Below the pieces are notes generated by a model. It was not told where the DNA came from. It did no database searches and worked only from the letters and a program-made list of their open reading frames with translations. 64,000 bases of DNA from NCBI RefSeq assembly GCF_000504165.1, contig NZ_AYSE01000001.1, positions 558,001 to 622,000 of the forward strand, read 5' to 3'. Numbering within the stretch: position 1 is the first letter of the stretch; each line of letters opens with the position of its first letter. The stretch is from Bacillus sp. FJAT-14578. GTDB taxonomy: Bacteria; Bacillota; Bacilli; Bacillales; Bacillaceae_H. Both the position numbers and the translations under genes were made by a program. This document shows, piece after piece, positions 27,140 to 36,649 of the stretch.

Positions 27140-29056
27140 CTAAGACTCCCCCATGTATACCCTTATTATGGAACCTTCTTTCACTTTTGTCCCAGGAGAT
27201 GGTGATTGACTTACAACCTTTTCCCCATTTCCACTGAGATCTAGTTTTAAATTCAACAATTGCTGTTGAAGTTCTTTCGAGGAAAGACCTGTGAAATCAG
27301 GCACTTTTACGAGAGGAGTATCGAGCCATGTTAATTCCTTTTCAATCTGCCCTTCCCTTGGCTTTACTCCAAGAACAGGCAAAGCGTCTTCCATGATTTT
27401 CCCGACGATTGGAGCGGCTACGACTCCACCGAATTGAACCGTTCCCTTCGGGTTATCAACGGCAATATATACAACAAGCTCAGGCTTATCGGCAGGAGCA
27501 AACCCAATAAATGAGACAATGTGGTTGTTTTCCAAATATCTTCCGTCTTTCGCCTTTTGAGCAGTACCCGTTTTTCCTCCAACCCGATAGCCATCAACGA
27601 ATGCGCCTTTTCCAGATCCTTGCGCCACAACACTTTCAAGTGCGAAACGGACTTGTTTGGACGTTTCTTCCGAAATGACCTTTTTCTTTGCGATGGGTGT
27701 TTGTTTACTTATTACATCGCCTGTTATAGGATCTACCCATTCCTTGGCAATGTAAGGCTGATACAACGTTCCTCCATTGACGGCTGCCGCTACCGCCGCC
27801 ACTTGTTGAATCGGTGTAACGGCTACCCCCTGTCCAAACGCTGTCGTGGCTTGTTCAACAGGACCTACACGATCTAACGAAAATAAAATCCCTTTTCCTT
27901 CACCTTGCAAATCGATGCCCGTTTTTTGACCGAAGCCAAAGTCACGAATATATTGAAAGAGCTTATCTTTTCCTAACCGTTCCCCAAGTTCGACGAAACC
28001 AGGGTTACAAGAGTTTTGGACCACTTCCAAAAAATTTTGATGTCCATGTCCTCCCTTTTTCCAGCAGCGCAGTCTCGCTCCGGCCACTTCTGCCGCTCCA
28101 TCATCATAAAATTGATCTTTTAATAAATCAACCTTTTTTTCCTCTAAAGAGGCGGCAAGTGTAATGATCTTGAATGTCGATCCCGGCTCATACGCGCTCC
28201 AAACAGGCAAATTTCGGTTATACACATCTGGATCGACGTTTCTATAGTCAGCAGGGTCAAAGTCAGGACGGCTCGACATCGCCAATACTTCTCCGTTGTT
28301 CGGATTCATCGCGATTGCGATAATTCCATCCGGATTATACGTTGCCTGGGCAATATCCAATTCCCGCTCCACAATGGTTTGAACGCGAGAATCGATCGTC
28401 AATTGCAAGTTCAATCCGTCCACAGGAGCGGTATAATCGTCTGCGATATCAGGCATTTTTTTCCCTTTTGCATCTGAGTAAAGTTTAACGAATCCTCTAT
28501 CGCCGCTTAATTGCTGATCATAGTAGGCTTCTAGCCCCATTAAACCTTGGTTATCGATTCCCGTAAATCCTAACACATGGGATAAATAGCTTCCAAAAGG
28601 ATAGTGCCTTTTGGAATCCTCACCAATGTAAACCCCTTTTAAACCAAGCGCATGAATTTCATTTGCTTTTTCATTCGTAATTTTGCGCCCTTCCGGAATG
28701 CGCTCGATTGACACTTTTTTTGTTACATGCTTATATGCCTTTTCTTTCGGCATATTCAAAATAGCGGCAAGCTTTTCTGCAGTCTTAACCGGATCTTCAA
28801 TCTGTCTTGGCATGACCCACACTGTAGGGGCACTTTTATTCGTGGCGAGCGGCACTCCGTTACGATCCAATATTTCGCCCCGTTCCGGCTCAAAAGGCAA
28901 ATTTCGACTCCACGAACCCTTCGCCTTCTCTGTTAACATGTCACCCAGCACAAACTGAACATATCCGAGTCTGACATCAATAATAGAAAAAATCAGTATC
29001 CCAGCAAGCAGAACAAACGTTAGGCGCTTGCGAACAGTAACCGTTGAGACACGCAT
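27140..29056 (-). CDS. spoVD: SpoVD, sporulation-specific class B penicillin-binding protein
   Basis: Transpeptidase that works with SpoVE to cross-link cortex peptidoglycan. The 638-residue protein has one N-terminal membrane anchor (about 11-33), a PBP dimerisation domain, and the transpeptidase motifs STFK (S293-K296), SCN (349-351) and KTGT (495-498). One C-terminal PASTA domain (about 580-637) is typical of SpoVD. It follows pbpB, as in B. subtilis. Upstream on the minus strand CATATATT (about 29090) resembles a SigE -10, which would fit mother-cell control. Confidence 0.95.
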   Translation of the reverse strand: MRVSTVTVRKRLTFVLLAGILIFSIIDVRLGYVQFVLGDMLTEKAKGSWSRNLPFEPERGEILDRNGVPLATNKSAPTVWVMPRQIEDPVKTAEKLAAILNMPKEKAYKHVTKKVSIERIPEGRKITNEKANEIHALGLKGVYIGEDSKRHYPFGSYLSHVLGFTGIDNQGLMGLEAYYDQQLSGDRGFVKLYSDAKGKKMPDIADDYTAPVDGLNLQLTIDSRVQTIVERELDIAQATYNPDGIIAIAMNPNNGEVLAMSSRPDFDPADYRNVDPDVYNRNLPVWSAYEPGSTFKIITLAASLEEKKVDLLKDQFYDDGAAEVAGARLRCWKKGGHGHQNFLEVVQNSCNPGFVELGERLGKDKLFQYIRDFGFGQKTGIDLQGEGKGILFSLDRVGPVEQATTAFGQGVAVTPIQQVAAVAAAVNGGTLYQPYIAKEWVDPITGDVISKQTPIAKKKVISEETSKQVRFALESVVAQGSGKGAFVDGYRVGGKTGTAQKAKDGRYLENNHIVSFIGFAPADKPELVVYIAVDNPKGTVQFGGVVAAPIVGKIMEDALPVLGVKPREGQIEKELTWLDTPLVKVPDFTGLSSKELQQQLLNLKLDLSGNGEKVVSQSPSPGTKVKEGSIIRVYMGES

Positions 29057-29119
29057 ATTTTCCGAACCCCCTTCATTACGGCTCGTTCCAATATATGCTT
29101 GTACCCATAGAGATAGAAC

Positions 29120-31354
29120 TTACTGATCGAGCGGGCGTTTTTCTGCCTCTTTCGCTGCTTTTTCCTTCAGTTTTTCCTTTTCTTCTTCTTCTTCCGGATT
29201 CTTGATCAATTGTTTTGGTGACTTCAATTCAACGATTAAATAATCTCCTTTTTTGATTGTCGATCCGGGAGCAATATTTTGTTTTACGACATATCCCGTT
29301 CCTAAAGCGCTCGGCTCAAGAGATAAAAACTCACTTAAACGAAGAACATCGCGATAAGACCAATTTGTCAAATCTGGAATTACGGCTTCTCCATTCGTTT
29401 TTAAGAATACTCGCTCACCTTTCATCACTCTTTCCGCAGCGGCTGGAGATTGTGCTTCCACCTTGTCTCCTTTTCCTACAATAACTGGAATGAAGCCTTT
29501 TTCTTTAAGGGTGGCTGCGGCCGACTCCGTCGCTTTTCCTTCATATGATTCCATTTCCACCCCGTACTTTGTTTTCTTCACAGCAGCGGGCTTTTCTTCT
29601 TCCGGTCGAATGTTCAAGTATTGCAAACTATTTTTCATGACAGAGTTGAAAATGAGGGAAACCGGGGCAGAACCTGTTTCCTGCATGGTTAGCTTTGGCT
29701 GTTGGACGGCCACGTAAACAATTAAAGAAGGATTATCCTTTGGAGCCATTCCTAAAAAGGAAAACGTATTATTGCCATGTCCAGACAAATACCCTCCCCC
29801 TTTTTTAGGAATTTGTGCCGTTCCTGTTTTTCCGGCCACTTGGTATCCTTCAATGTCGTACGGTTTACCAGTGCCATTTGGAGAAGTGACGACTGTTTCT
29901 AAAATATCCAGTACTTTATCCGCAGTTTCTGGTGAAATCGGCTCACCTGCCACTTCAGGCTTTTTCTCGCCCTTTACTTCATTCGTCGTTGAATCGACTA
30001 CTTTTTTAATCACGTAAGGCTTCATCATCTTTCCATTATTGGCGATAGCGGTAGCCGCTTGCACTTGTTGGATTGGCGTAAACGTCGATCCTTGCCCAAA
30101 TGCTGTTGTAACTTTTTCTACTGGATATTGATATAGAATATTACTAGTTGTTTCTCCGGGGATATCGATACCTGTTGGCTGGTTAAAACCAAAACGATTG
30201 TAGTACTGCAATAAGCGATCCGGGCCTAATTTATCATTTGCTAATATAGCAATCGCTACATTGGATGAACGCTGAATCCCCTCATTAAAGGTAATCGTTC
30301 CCCAACCGGATTTGTTATGATCCCTAATCGTGCGATCTCCTATTTTATAAGCACCCGATTTAAAATATTCATTTCCGTTATAAACCCCTTCTTCGATAGC
30401 GGCGGCTAACGTAAAAATTTTCATCGTAGAACCCGGCTCAAATCGATAGCCAATGGCATCATTTACGAAGTTATTAATATTCCGGACGTTGGGATTAAAA
30501 CTTGGCCGATTGCTCATCGCCAAGATTTCTCCTGTTTTCGGATTGGCTACAATCCCTATCACTTTCTTTGGATTGTACTCCTTGACCGCTCGGTTCATGG
30601 CGTCTTCTAAAAATGTTTGAATCGTCTTATCGATTGTTAAATAGACGTCGTCACCATCTTTTGGAGGTACAATCGACTCTTTTGGATCTGGAAGCTTTAA
30701 TCCGTTTCGCGCGCTTTGATACTTCATATAGCCGTCCGTTTCTGTCAACTCTTTATTAAAGAGCTTCTCGATCCCCATCTTCCCTATCGTTTTTCCTTCA
30801 TCATTTTTTTGTGCATATCCGATAATATGAGAAGCGAATACACCATTCGGATAAAAGCGTTTGGAATCTTGAATGAAGGTGATGCCGGGAAGGTCGAGCT
30901 CTTCTATTTTCCGCTTTGTCGTATTACTGATATCCCGTCCCCCAGGACCGAGCTCTACTTGAACACGCCCTTTTTTAGACATTAACTCTTCAAGCTTACT
31001 CTCTTCCATATTGAGCAACGGTGCGAGCTTCTTCGCTGTTTTGCTAGGATTGGTAACGTGCAGCGGCTTTTTAGGGTCTTTCGTTTGAGAGGGATCTAAA
31101 ATCGCCACAACCGTATAGGCTCCTGTATCATGAGCAATGGCCTCTCCCGTTCGGTCATATATTGATCCCCTTTTTCCTTCTATCACGGTTTGCCGTGTAT
31201 GTTTTTTTTGGGCGATGGCGGCTAGTGCCTGTCCTTCTGCTTTTCCGGTAGCTTGGATATAAAAAAAGCGGGCAGCCAATGTAAAAAAGAGGGTAGCAAA
31301 TATTAAAATTAATACTGCTGCTCCTCTACTTGTGTTTTTCTTATTAACCAGCAT
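29120..31354 (-). CDS. pbpB: PBP2B, divisome class B penicillin-binding protein
   Basis: Essential septal transpeptidase, partner of FtsW, FtsL and DivIB. The 744-residue protein has a membrane anchor (about 13-33), a dimerisation domain, motifs STMK (S309-K312), SSN (363-365) and KTGT (509-512), and two C-terminal PASTA domains (about 600-715) before a charged, lysine/glutamate-rich tail. Its start is four bases after the ftsL stop, so the genes are translationally coupled. Confidence 0.96.
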   Translation of the reverse strand: MLVNKKNTSRGAAVLILIFATLFFTLAARFFYIQATGKAEGQALAAIAQKKHTRQTVIEGKRGSIYDRTGEAIAHDTGAYTVVAILDPSQTKDPKKPLHVTNPSKTAKKLAPLLNMEESKLEELMSKKGRVQVELGPGGRDISNTTKRKIEELDLPGITFIQDSKRFYPNGVFASHIIGYAQKNDEGKTIGKMGIEKLFNKELTETDGYMKYQSARNGLKLPDPKESIVPPKDGDDVYLTIDKTIQTFLEDAMNRAVKEYNPKKVIGIVANPKTGEILAMSNRPSFNPNVRNINNFVNDAIGYRFEPGSTMKIFTLAAAIEEGVYNGNEYFKSGAYKIGDRTIRDHNKSGWGTITFNEGIQRSSNVAIAILANDKLGPDRLLQYYNRFGFNQPTGIDIPGETTSNILYQYPVEKVTTAFGQGSTFTPIQQVQAATAIANNGKMMKPYVIKKVVDSTTNEVKGEKKPEVAGEPISPETADKVLDILETVVTSPNGTGKPYDIEGYQVAGKTGTAQIPKKGGGYLSGHGNNTFSFLGMAPKDNPSLIVYVAVQQPKLTMQETGSAPVSLIFNSVMKNSLQYLNIRPEEEKPAAVKKTKYGVEMESYEGKATESAAATLKEKGFIPVIVGKGDKVEAQSPAAAERVMKGERVFLKTNGEAVIPDLTNWSYRDVLRLSEFLSLEPSALGTGYVVKQNIAPGSTIKKGDYLIVELKSPKQLIKNPEEEEEKEKLKEKAAKEAEKRPLDQ

Positions 31355-31358
31355 ACAC

Positions 31359-31712
31359 TCAATCCTGAACCACTTTAACGTTATTTTCGTTCAAGTCCAA
31401 TCCAAGCTCTTTTGCTTTTGCCCAAATACGTTCATATGTGCTTAGCTCTACTACCTGCAGCTTAAGTTCATTATTTGCCCGCTCTTGCAAACTAATTTTA
31501 GATTCAAGCGCTTGAATATCTGCATTTACGTCATATAGACTCACTTGGTTGGAAACGATTTGAATCGAACCGAATACCACCCCGACTAAAAAACCTGTAT
31601 ATAACACTTTTTCTCCCACGGAAAAGCGAAATTTTTTCTTCTTGCGCACCTTTTGAACTTGTTTTTGTTGTTCACTTTGTTTCTCTCTTACTTGATATGC
31701 TAAGTTCCCCAT
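31359..31712 (-). CDS. ftsL: FtsL cell-division protein
   Basis: Small bitopic divisome protein that, with DivIC and DivIB, activates septal synthesis. The 117-residue protein has a basic cytoplasmic N-terminus (KVRKKKKFRFS), one membrane segment (about 38-57) and an extracellular leucine-zipper-like coiled coil (about 62-100). Position between rsmH and pbpB is diagnostic, since the sequence itself is poorly conserved. ATG with GGAGGAG site. Confidence 0.93.
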   Translation of the reverse strand: MGNLAYQVREKQSEQQKQVQKVRKKKKFRFSVGEKVLYTGFLVGVVFGSIQIVSNQVSLYDVNADIQALESKISLQERANNELKLQVVELSTYERIWAKAKELGLDLNENNVKVVQD

Positions 31713-31750
31713 ACAGTTCTCCTCCTTTTCGACTATCCCGTTTTAGATGA

Positions 31751-31893
31751 TGTTCAACAAGTCCGGGAAAAATGACCATCGAATTTCGGCGTCAGCTTGC
31801 TTTTCCGCTACTCACGTATTCATAACATACGCTCCGTTGCTCAAAGCGGCGCTTCCTTGAACTTCTCGGTCCTTTTTGTCCTCCTTGTTGAAC
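31751..31893. repeat. Interspersed repeat, family A copy 3
   Basis: TGTTCAACAAG at the left and CTTGTTGAAC at the right: both ends carry the same change (A to C / T to G) relative to other copies, so pairing is kept. Interior matches the copy at 7451 (GTCCGGGAAAAATGACC, CTACTCACGTATT). Sits between rsmH and ftsL. Confidence 0.85.
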
Positions 31894-31901
31894 CCATACT
31901 T

Positions 31902-32834
31902 TTATAGTTTTTCTATAATTCGCAGCTTTGCTGAACGTGCGCGATTGTTCTCTTCCAACTCTTCATCAGAAGGTAAAATCGGCTTTCTTGTAATCAATTT
32001 AAATTTCGGTTTAAATTCATCCGGAATAATCGGAATTCCAGGAGGTAGCGGCGGCGGTGTACTCGCATTCTTAAAAGCCACTTTACATATGCGGTCTTCG
32101 AGTGAATGGAAAGTGATGACACTTACTCGTCCGCCTGATTTAATGACTTCCATTGCCTGACCGAGCGTATCCTCAAATACTTGCAACTCATCATTTACCG
32201 CAATCCGTATTGCTTGAAACACCCGTTTGGCAGGATGTCCGCCCGTACGTCTTGCTGGCGCCGGAATGGCATCTTTTATTAAATCGACCAGCTCAAGCGT
32301 TGTTTCAATCGGCTTTTGTTCCCGATATGTTTCGATTTTACGTGCGATTTGTTTGGAAAACTTTTCTTCACCGTATTGAAAGAAAATCCTTACTAACTGT
32401 TCATAAGGCCACTGGTTGACTACATCATAAGCGGTTAATGGAGCATGAAGGTCCATCCGCATATCAAGAGACGCATCATGATGGTAGCTAAATCCTCTTT
32501 CAGGGGTGTCCAATTGGGGAGAAGAAACTCCCAAGTCAAATAAAACACCATCTACGTAATCAATTCCATGCTCAGCAAGCTTCTCTTTCAAATGTTTAAA
32601 ATTGCTTTTAATGATTGTCACTCTTTCCATATGGGGACTTAGTTTAACTTTTGCATTTTCAATGGCTGTTTCATCCTGATCAAATGCAATCAATCTTCCC
32701 TTTGAAGAGAGCTTTTGTACGATATATTCACTATGGCCGGCTCCCCCAAGAGTGCAATCGACATAAATCCCATCTGGATCAATATTTAATCCTTCTGCCG
32801 CTTCTTTCAAAAGCACTGTGGTATGCTTAAACAT
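31902..32834 (-). CDS. rsmH: 16S rRNA C1402 N4-methyltransferase RsmH (MraW)
   Basis: Methylates N4 of C1402 in the 16S rRNA decoding centre using S-adenosylmethionine. The 310-residue protein begins [17 protein letters not shown] and contains the SAM motif [28 protein letters not shown] and [17 protein letters not shown] with AGTAGGTG upstream. In this genome it is the first gene of the dcw cluster because mraZ is missing from its normal place immediately upstream. Confidence 0.97.
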   Translation of the reverse strand: MFKHTTVLLKEAAEGLNIDPDGIYVDCTLGGAGHSEYIVQKLSSKGRLIAFDQDETAIENAKVKLSPHMERVTIIKSNFKHLKEKLAEHGIDYVDGVLFDLGVSSPQLDTPERGFSYHHDASLDMRMDLHAPLTAYDVVNQWPYEQLVRIFFQYGEEKFSKQIARKIETYREQKPIETTLELVDLIKDAIPAPARRTGGHPAKRVFQAIRIAVNDELQVFEDTLGQAMEVIKSGGRVSVITFHSLEDRICKVAFKNASTPPPLPPGIPIIPDEFKPKFKLITRKPILPSDEELEENNRARSAKLRIIEKL

Positions 32835-32916
32835 GTTGGCACCTACTTCTTTCTCCTACACGAATCCATATAGATAGTTAATGTTAATAATCATTTTCCA
32901 GTGATAACAGATTGTT

Positions 32917-32945
32917 TTTATACTAACGGTCAATTTTTCCGTAAA
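32917..32945 (-). promoter_or_regulatory. Candidate SigA promoter for rsmH
   Basis: Minus strand TTTACG (32940-32945), 17-base spacer, TATAAA (32917-32922); both boxes are imperfect. A second TATAAT lies further upstream near 32970 without a good -35. Weak evidence. Confidence 0.35.
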
Positions 32946-33152
32946 TCAAACAAAATAGACTGCCTTTTTATTATATATCAAACTTCAACATTTTTTCAGC
33001 AATTTCTACAAAGAATCTCGACTTTTTGTCATAAATTGTTTCTCATTTACAGGCATCTATTTTTCAGTTGTTAGTTGACCGATTAGAATAGCCGGACGGT
33101 GACTTAAGCGGAATGGAATATATGAATTGTGTTAGAAGAAAGGATGGTGAAA

Positions 33153-33221
33153 ATGCAGGATTCAACTACTAATAATAAAGTGGATTGTTTTCTATTTTTT
33201 TCCTATTCTCCCTATATATAA
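33153..33221 (+). CDS. Possible 22-codon small protein
   Basis: An ATG with AAAGGATGGTG three bases upstream opens a 22-codon frame ending in TAA (an in-frame ATG also occurs at 33144). The peptide is polar at first (QDSTTNNKVDC) and aromatic/hydrophobic at the end (FLFFSYSPYI). I do not recognise it. It is divergent to rsmH and convergent to bshC, and ends just before the shared hairpin. Chance occurrence is quite possible at this length. Confidence 0.3.
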   Translation: MQDSTTNNKVDCFLFFSYSPYI

Positions 33222-33223
33222 AG

Positions 33224-33247
33224 AAGTCCTGCCTTATGGCAGGACTT
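33224..33247 (-). terminator. Hairpin terminator after bshC
   Basis: Perfect 10-bp stem AAGTCCTGCC / GGCAGGACTT around a four-base loop, one base from the bshC stop codon. The following minus-strand tract CTTTATATATAGG is only moderately T-rich. Confidence 0.65.
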
Positions 33248-33248
33248 C

Positions 33249-34868
33249 CTATGGATAAACGACCTTTATATTATGATTGAATTCGACGTCGAGATTCGAT
33301 AAGCGTGAGACGAAATCCAGGCCGTGTTTATTCAGAAAATAAAAAATATTCCATATCCTCTCTTGCGGCGAACCCGTCGGTGCTAACGCATGTTCAATAT
33401 CGTCAAATTTCTTAATTGTCACTTTATGTTTTGTTACCTGTTTCGATTCGACGATTTTTCTAACGATATCCAATTGGTTTTGTAAGATATTGCGATTTTT
33501 TTCCAGAGTTTCTTTAAACGTTTCATCTTCACGCAATACGTTATTACGAAGCGTTTCATGGACGATTTCCAACTCTTGTCTCGCTTGTTCGAAATAATTG
33601 TCATATGGATACTTTACATATTTCTGAAGCCACTTTTCTTTTTCTGCCTTGATGCCTTTTTGCAAGACATACTCAATAGTTAATTCTAAATCCCTTATAT
33701 TACGATTAACATCGCGTTCTACAATGGCATAAGAAAGGCGGGGCACGATAGGAGGCATTTTAAATCTAAACAATTCAAACGCCTGCTTCAACTCCGCCCA
33801 ATAAGCTACTTCCCCAGGTCCTGCAATAAATGCCAAGGTCGGAAGCAAAAACTCCTGCATTAACGGTCTTGTTACTACGTTGTTGCTCAAAAGCTCAGGC
33901 GATGTTCTCGCAATCTGAAGCAATTCTTCCTTCGTTAATACCGTTTCATTGCTTTTGCCCTCAAATCGGCCAGCTCGCCTTTCAAGCAGAATCCGTTCAT
34001 TATTGTCGTAATAAAACAAATGGGCCGTTTGTTCATCCACTTGAATGGAACGTGGGTGTTGCTGTTCCACAAGGCGCTGCTGCTTAAGAACTGCTTTGGA
34101 GAGCTGTTCATTTTCTTCAATCAACTGCATAAAGAAGGAACTTTCAACTTTACGAAGCTCAGGCGAAGCAGAGTCCATCAAAACAAGACCCGTTCCGGCG
34201 AAAAGCTTCATTGTCAATTTAGCAAAGAAGTCTACATATGTATGAGAAGATTCCAAGCTTTCAAGAGCAAACTCCAATACCTTCCTGGAATGGTCTGTTT
34301 CCCCGAAGGTTTGGAAAATCTCTTGAATCCATTTTTGACAGGCCTTCTGATCAATCAATACATCTGAGGCCATCTTTTTCTCCAGTACCTTTTGAGGAAC
34401 AACCCGCTTGACAAGCATTCCGTCTTTTTCTACGAACACATGGTTGATTTCTGCAAAATCATGATCTTCCCCTGCTATCCAAAAGATCGGTATGACAGGT
34501 ACATTTAATTTTTCCTCTTGCTGTTTAGCAAATTTCAAGATGGATAACACCTTATTGACGGTATACATCGGCCCCGTCAAAATACCCGCCTGCTGTCCAC
34601 CCACTACGACAACAGAACGATGGTCTTTCAGCTTGGAAATGTTGCTCATCGTCCGCTCGTCAGCATCATATTTTTCATTATAAGCAGCCAAATAGGCCGC
34701 AAGCTCCTCACGTGGATAACTAAATTGCGTTAAATCGTCAACTCGCTGTTGGTACACCTTTTCATCATGGATGTTGTAATGGAAAAATGACATTACAACA
34801 TCTTCTCCTCGCTTATACCCTTCAAGCAGCCGATTTGCCGATGGAAACGAGATATCCTTGATTTCCAT
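33249..34868 (-). CDS. bshC: BshC, putative bacillithiol biosynthesis cysteine-adding enzyme
   Basis: Adds cysteine to glucosaminyl-malate in the last step of bacillithiol synthesis. The 539-residue length equals that of the B. subtilis protein, and family sequences VVVGGQQAGILTGPMYTV, PIFWIAGEDHDFAEINH and GPGEVAYWAEL are present, with a C-terminal coiled coil (about 420-490). I use the ATG at 34868 (GGGAG site) in place of a start at 34889. In B. subtilis it lies next to mraZ; here that gene is gone and rsmH follows directly. Confidence 0.95.
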   Translation of the reverse strand: MEIKDISFPSANRLLEGYKRGEDVVMSFFHYNIHDEKVYQQRVDDLTQFSYPREELAAYLAAYNEKYDADERTMSNISKLKDHRSVVVVGGQQAGILTGPMYTVNKVLSILKFAKQQEEKLNVPVIPIFWIAGEDHDFAEINHVFVEKDGMLVKRVVPQKVLEKKMASDVLIDQKACQKWIQEIFQTFGETDHSRKVLEFALESLESSHTYVDFFAKLTMKLFAGTGLVLMDSASPELRKVESSFFMQLIEENEQLSKAVLKQQRLVEQQHPRSIQVDEQTAHLFYYDNNERILLERRAGRFEGKSNETVLTKEELLQIARTSPELLSNNVVTRPLMQEFLLPTLAFIAGPGEVAYWAELKQAFELFRFKMPPIVPRLSYAIVERDVNRNIRDLELTIEYVLQKGIKAEKEKWLQKYVKYPYDNYFEQARQELEIVHETLRNNVLREDETFKETLEKNRNILQNQLDIVRKIVESKQVTKHKVTIKKFDDIEHALAPTGSPQERIWNIFYFLNKHGLDFVSRLSNLDVEFNHNIKVVYP

Positions 34869-35043
34869 GAAAGAACTCCCTTTCTTCAACTCTATTTATT
34901 AAATTTGGCCTTCGCCGCGGCACCCGCCTGACTTAAATAACAAGCCATTCATATGGTCCCGAAAGCACAACCCTATTTCCTTATTAGCCAAAACATATAG
35001 CTTCATTATCCATATTGATTTGCCTGCCGTCTAGTAACACGAC

Positions 35044-35427
35044 TTACAAGGAATAAATCCGAAAAACCAAACCATAAACGGTCAATCCGATATGCCCAAC
35101 AAAAAACAATAGAAAACTTATACGCCAAAACCCTTTTACCACTTTCTTCAATTGAACATCCTGCTGAACCTTCCATTGAAGAAATACCGTTATCATAGCG
35201 ATGACGAGCAGCAAAAGGGCGATAAGCCACAAAAATGATTTCTCCCAAATAACTAAAGTCAAGTAGTTCACAGACAAGATTAAAAATAACGTCATAATGT
35301 CCGTTGAAATATGAAAGGATTTTCTTTTATTTTTGGTTACCTTCCGCAAAATCATGTAACTGATCAAAAATGATAGAACGGGTATCGTAACAAACGTAGC
35401 CGTAACCCCCGCTAATACACTACCCAT
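35044..35427 (-). CDS. DUF3397 integral membrane protein
   Basis: A 127-residue protein with four hydrophobic segments (about 5-27, 40-60, 64-85, 102-122), matching the DUF3397 family that commonly sits between panE-like ylbQ and bshC in Bacillaceae. Function unknown. Its start overlaps the end of the upstream ketopantoate reductase gene by eight bases, so the two are translationally coupled. Confidence 0.75.
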   Translation of the reverse strand: MGSVLAGVTATFVTIPVLSFLISYMILRKVTKNKRKSFHISTDIMTLFLILSVNYLTLVIWEKSFLWLIALLLLVIAMITVFLQWKVQQDVQLKKVVKGFWRISFLLFFVGHIGLTVYGLVFRIYSL

Positions 35428-36331
35428 TAGATTGCTCCTCTCCCGCTTTTTCCAGTCCCTTTATTGATTTATACAAAAATTCTACAGAAGGCACCGCTGT
35501 AAGGCTCGCTTCAGCCTCTTGCAGAACATATCCCAAAATTGCCTCCACTTCCGTTTCTCTTCCCTCTTCGATATCTCGAAGCATGGAAGAGCGATTTAAA
35601 GAAGTTTGACGGCATATGTGAATCACTTTTGTCCAATAAGCTTCCCCATCTGTTATACGAAGAGCTTTTATGATTTCGCTAAACACTATTTTTAAATTCT
35701 CATGATAAAAAGGATTATGAATCAATTGACCGTTAGTGACTCTGTAAAGGGATGTCAGCGGATTAATGCACGAGTTGACAATCAACTTGTTTATCAACAT
35801 CTCATACCACTCAATCTCCTGCATAAAAGGAAACGACTCGACCGGCTTCTCGAACAATTTATCAATATAAGAGGCGTTTCCTCTATAGCATGCAATTTTC
35901 GTTACTCCCGCTCCCGTATGGTTGATTTCATTGATAGAGGTTTTTAACGCACCATGCTCTACAATGCCCAAAAAGACATGCTTATGTACAGATTTTTCTA
36001 TTTTATGTATGTGCCCCATCCCATTTTGGACAAACAAAACCGGAATATCATCCTTAATCTCATTCTTAAGAACGGATAGGACCTTCTCGAGATGATATTG
36101 TTTAACCGCTACAATAACGAAATCTTCCCCGGCCATTCCTTCAGATAAAGTTCGCGCCTGTACAGACGCTTCTCGTTTCACTTCTCCAACGACTCTCATT
36201 ATTCCTTCTCTTCTCACTACTTGCGCTTGTTCTTCCGTCCTTGTATAAAGGGTAACATCAAAACGTTCCGCTAAATAAGAAGAAAATAATAACCCGACGG
36301 AGCCGCCGCCAATAATTGCAATTTTTTTCAT
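35420..36331 (-). CDS. ylbQ: Ketopantoate reductase family protein (2-dehydropantoate 2-reductase)
   Basis: NADPH-dependent reductase of the ApbA/PanE family, pantothenate pathway. The 303-residue protein has the Rossmann motif IGGGSVGLLFSSYLAERF, VAVKQYH in the cofactor domain and the catalytic-lysine segment EMLINKLIVNSCINPLTSL. In B. subtilis the orthologous position is ylbQ, a panE paralogue. It precedes DUF3397 and bshC, so the three form an operon. The exact 2-oxoacid substrate is inferred only. Confidence 0.85.
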   Translation of the reverse strand: MKKIAIIGGGSVGLLFSSYLAERFDVTLYTRTEEQAQVVRREGIMRVVGEVKREASVQARTLSEGMAGEDFVIVAVKQYHLEKVLSVLKNEIKDDIPVLFVQNGMGHIHKIEKSVHKHVFLGIVEHGALKTSINEINHTGAGVTKIACYRGNASYIDKLFEKPVESFPFMQEIEWYEMLINKLIVNSCINPLTSLYRVTNGQLIHNPFYHENLKIVFSEIIKALRITDGEAYWTKVIHICRQTSLNRSSMLRDIEEGRETEVEAILGYVLQEAEASLTAVPSVEFLYKSIKGLEKAGEEQSNG

Positions 36332-36390
36332 TTATTCTACCTCTGCTGCGAATTTATTCTCATATTTTAACAAAAAATATAACGTTTATA

Positions 36391-36470
36391 AAGGAAACTT
36401 CCATCAGTGGGGTTTTCCTTCATCCCCCACTTAGACTTCTTCGATTTCCCTCAAATCTTAAAGTGGGGGG
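36391..36470. repeat. Hairpin-rich interspersed repeat, family D copy 1
   Basis: Begins AAGGAAACTTCCATCAGTGGGG, as does the reverse complement of the element at 44822. CCCCCACTT (36424-36432) pairs with AAGTGGGGG (36461-36469). Non-coding. Confidence 0.6.
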
Positions 36471-36547
36471 CTTACTTGCCCGTATGCCGGATAAAAACAT
36501 AGGCTGTCCCATAAGTTTCTAACAAGTCACAAGAACTGATTTTCACT

Positions 36548-36603
36548 AAAAGGCCCCGTCACGAAATCCTTGGTTTTACTGGATTTTCATGACGGGGCCT
36601 TTT
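36548..36603 (-). terminator. Terminator hairpin after the acyl-CoA carboxylase genes
   Basis: Arms AAAAGGCCCCGTCA (36548-36561) and TGACGGGGCCTTTT (36590-36603) with a nested inner pairing. A near-identical hairpin follows aroA at 58584-58636. Confidence 0.8.
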
Positions 36604-36649
36604 AGGAGAATGAATCATCACTTGAGCTTGGTGAGTCAGTTCCTTTTGA

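Larger units (their letters stand above)
32835..33248. other. Gap upstream of rsmH where mraZ is expected
   Basis: AT-rich 414-base stretch with no mraZ reading frame and no remnant that I can recognise on either strand. It holds a candidate rsmH promoter (32917-32945), a possible 22-codon plus-strand ORF (33153-33221) and the bshC terminator. The tandem GTGG-type MraZ operator repeats are also not evident. Confidence 0.7.
36332..36649. other. Gap with two hairpin elements between carboxylase genes and ylbQ
   Basis: Contains the family D element (about 36391-36470) and the carboxylase terminator (36548-36603). Nothing coding. The ylbQ promoter should be in the left part, but I could not assign it. 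Confidence 0.5.

Noticed and set aside
36332-36649. Possible riboswitch upstream of ylbQ
   Set aside because: The structures present are explained by the family D hairpin and the carboxylase terminator; no known aptamer consensus was seen.
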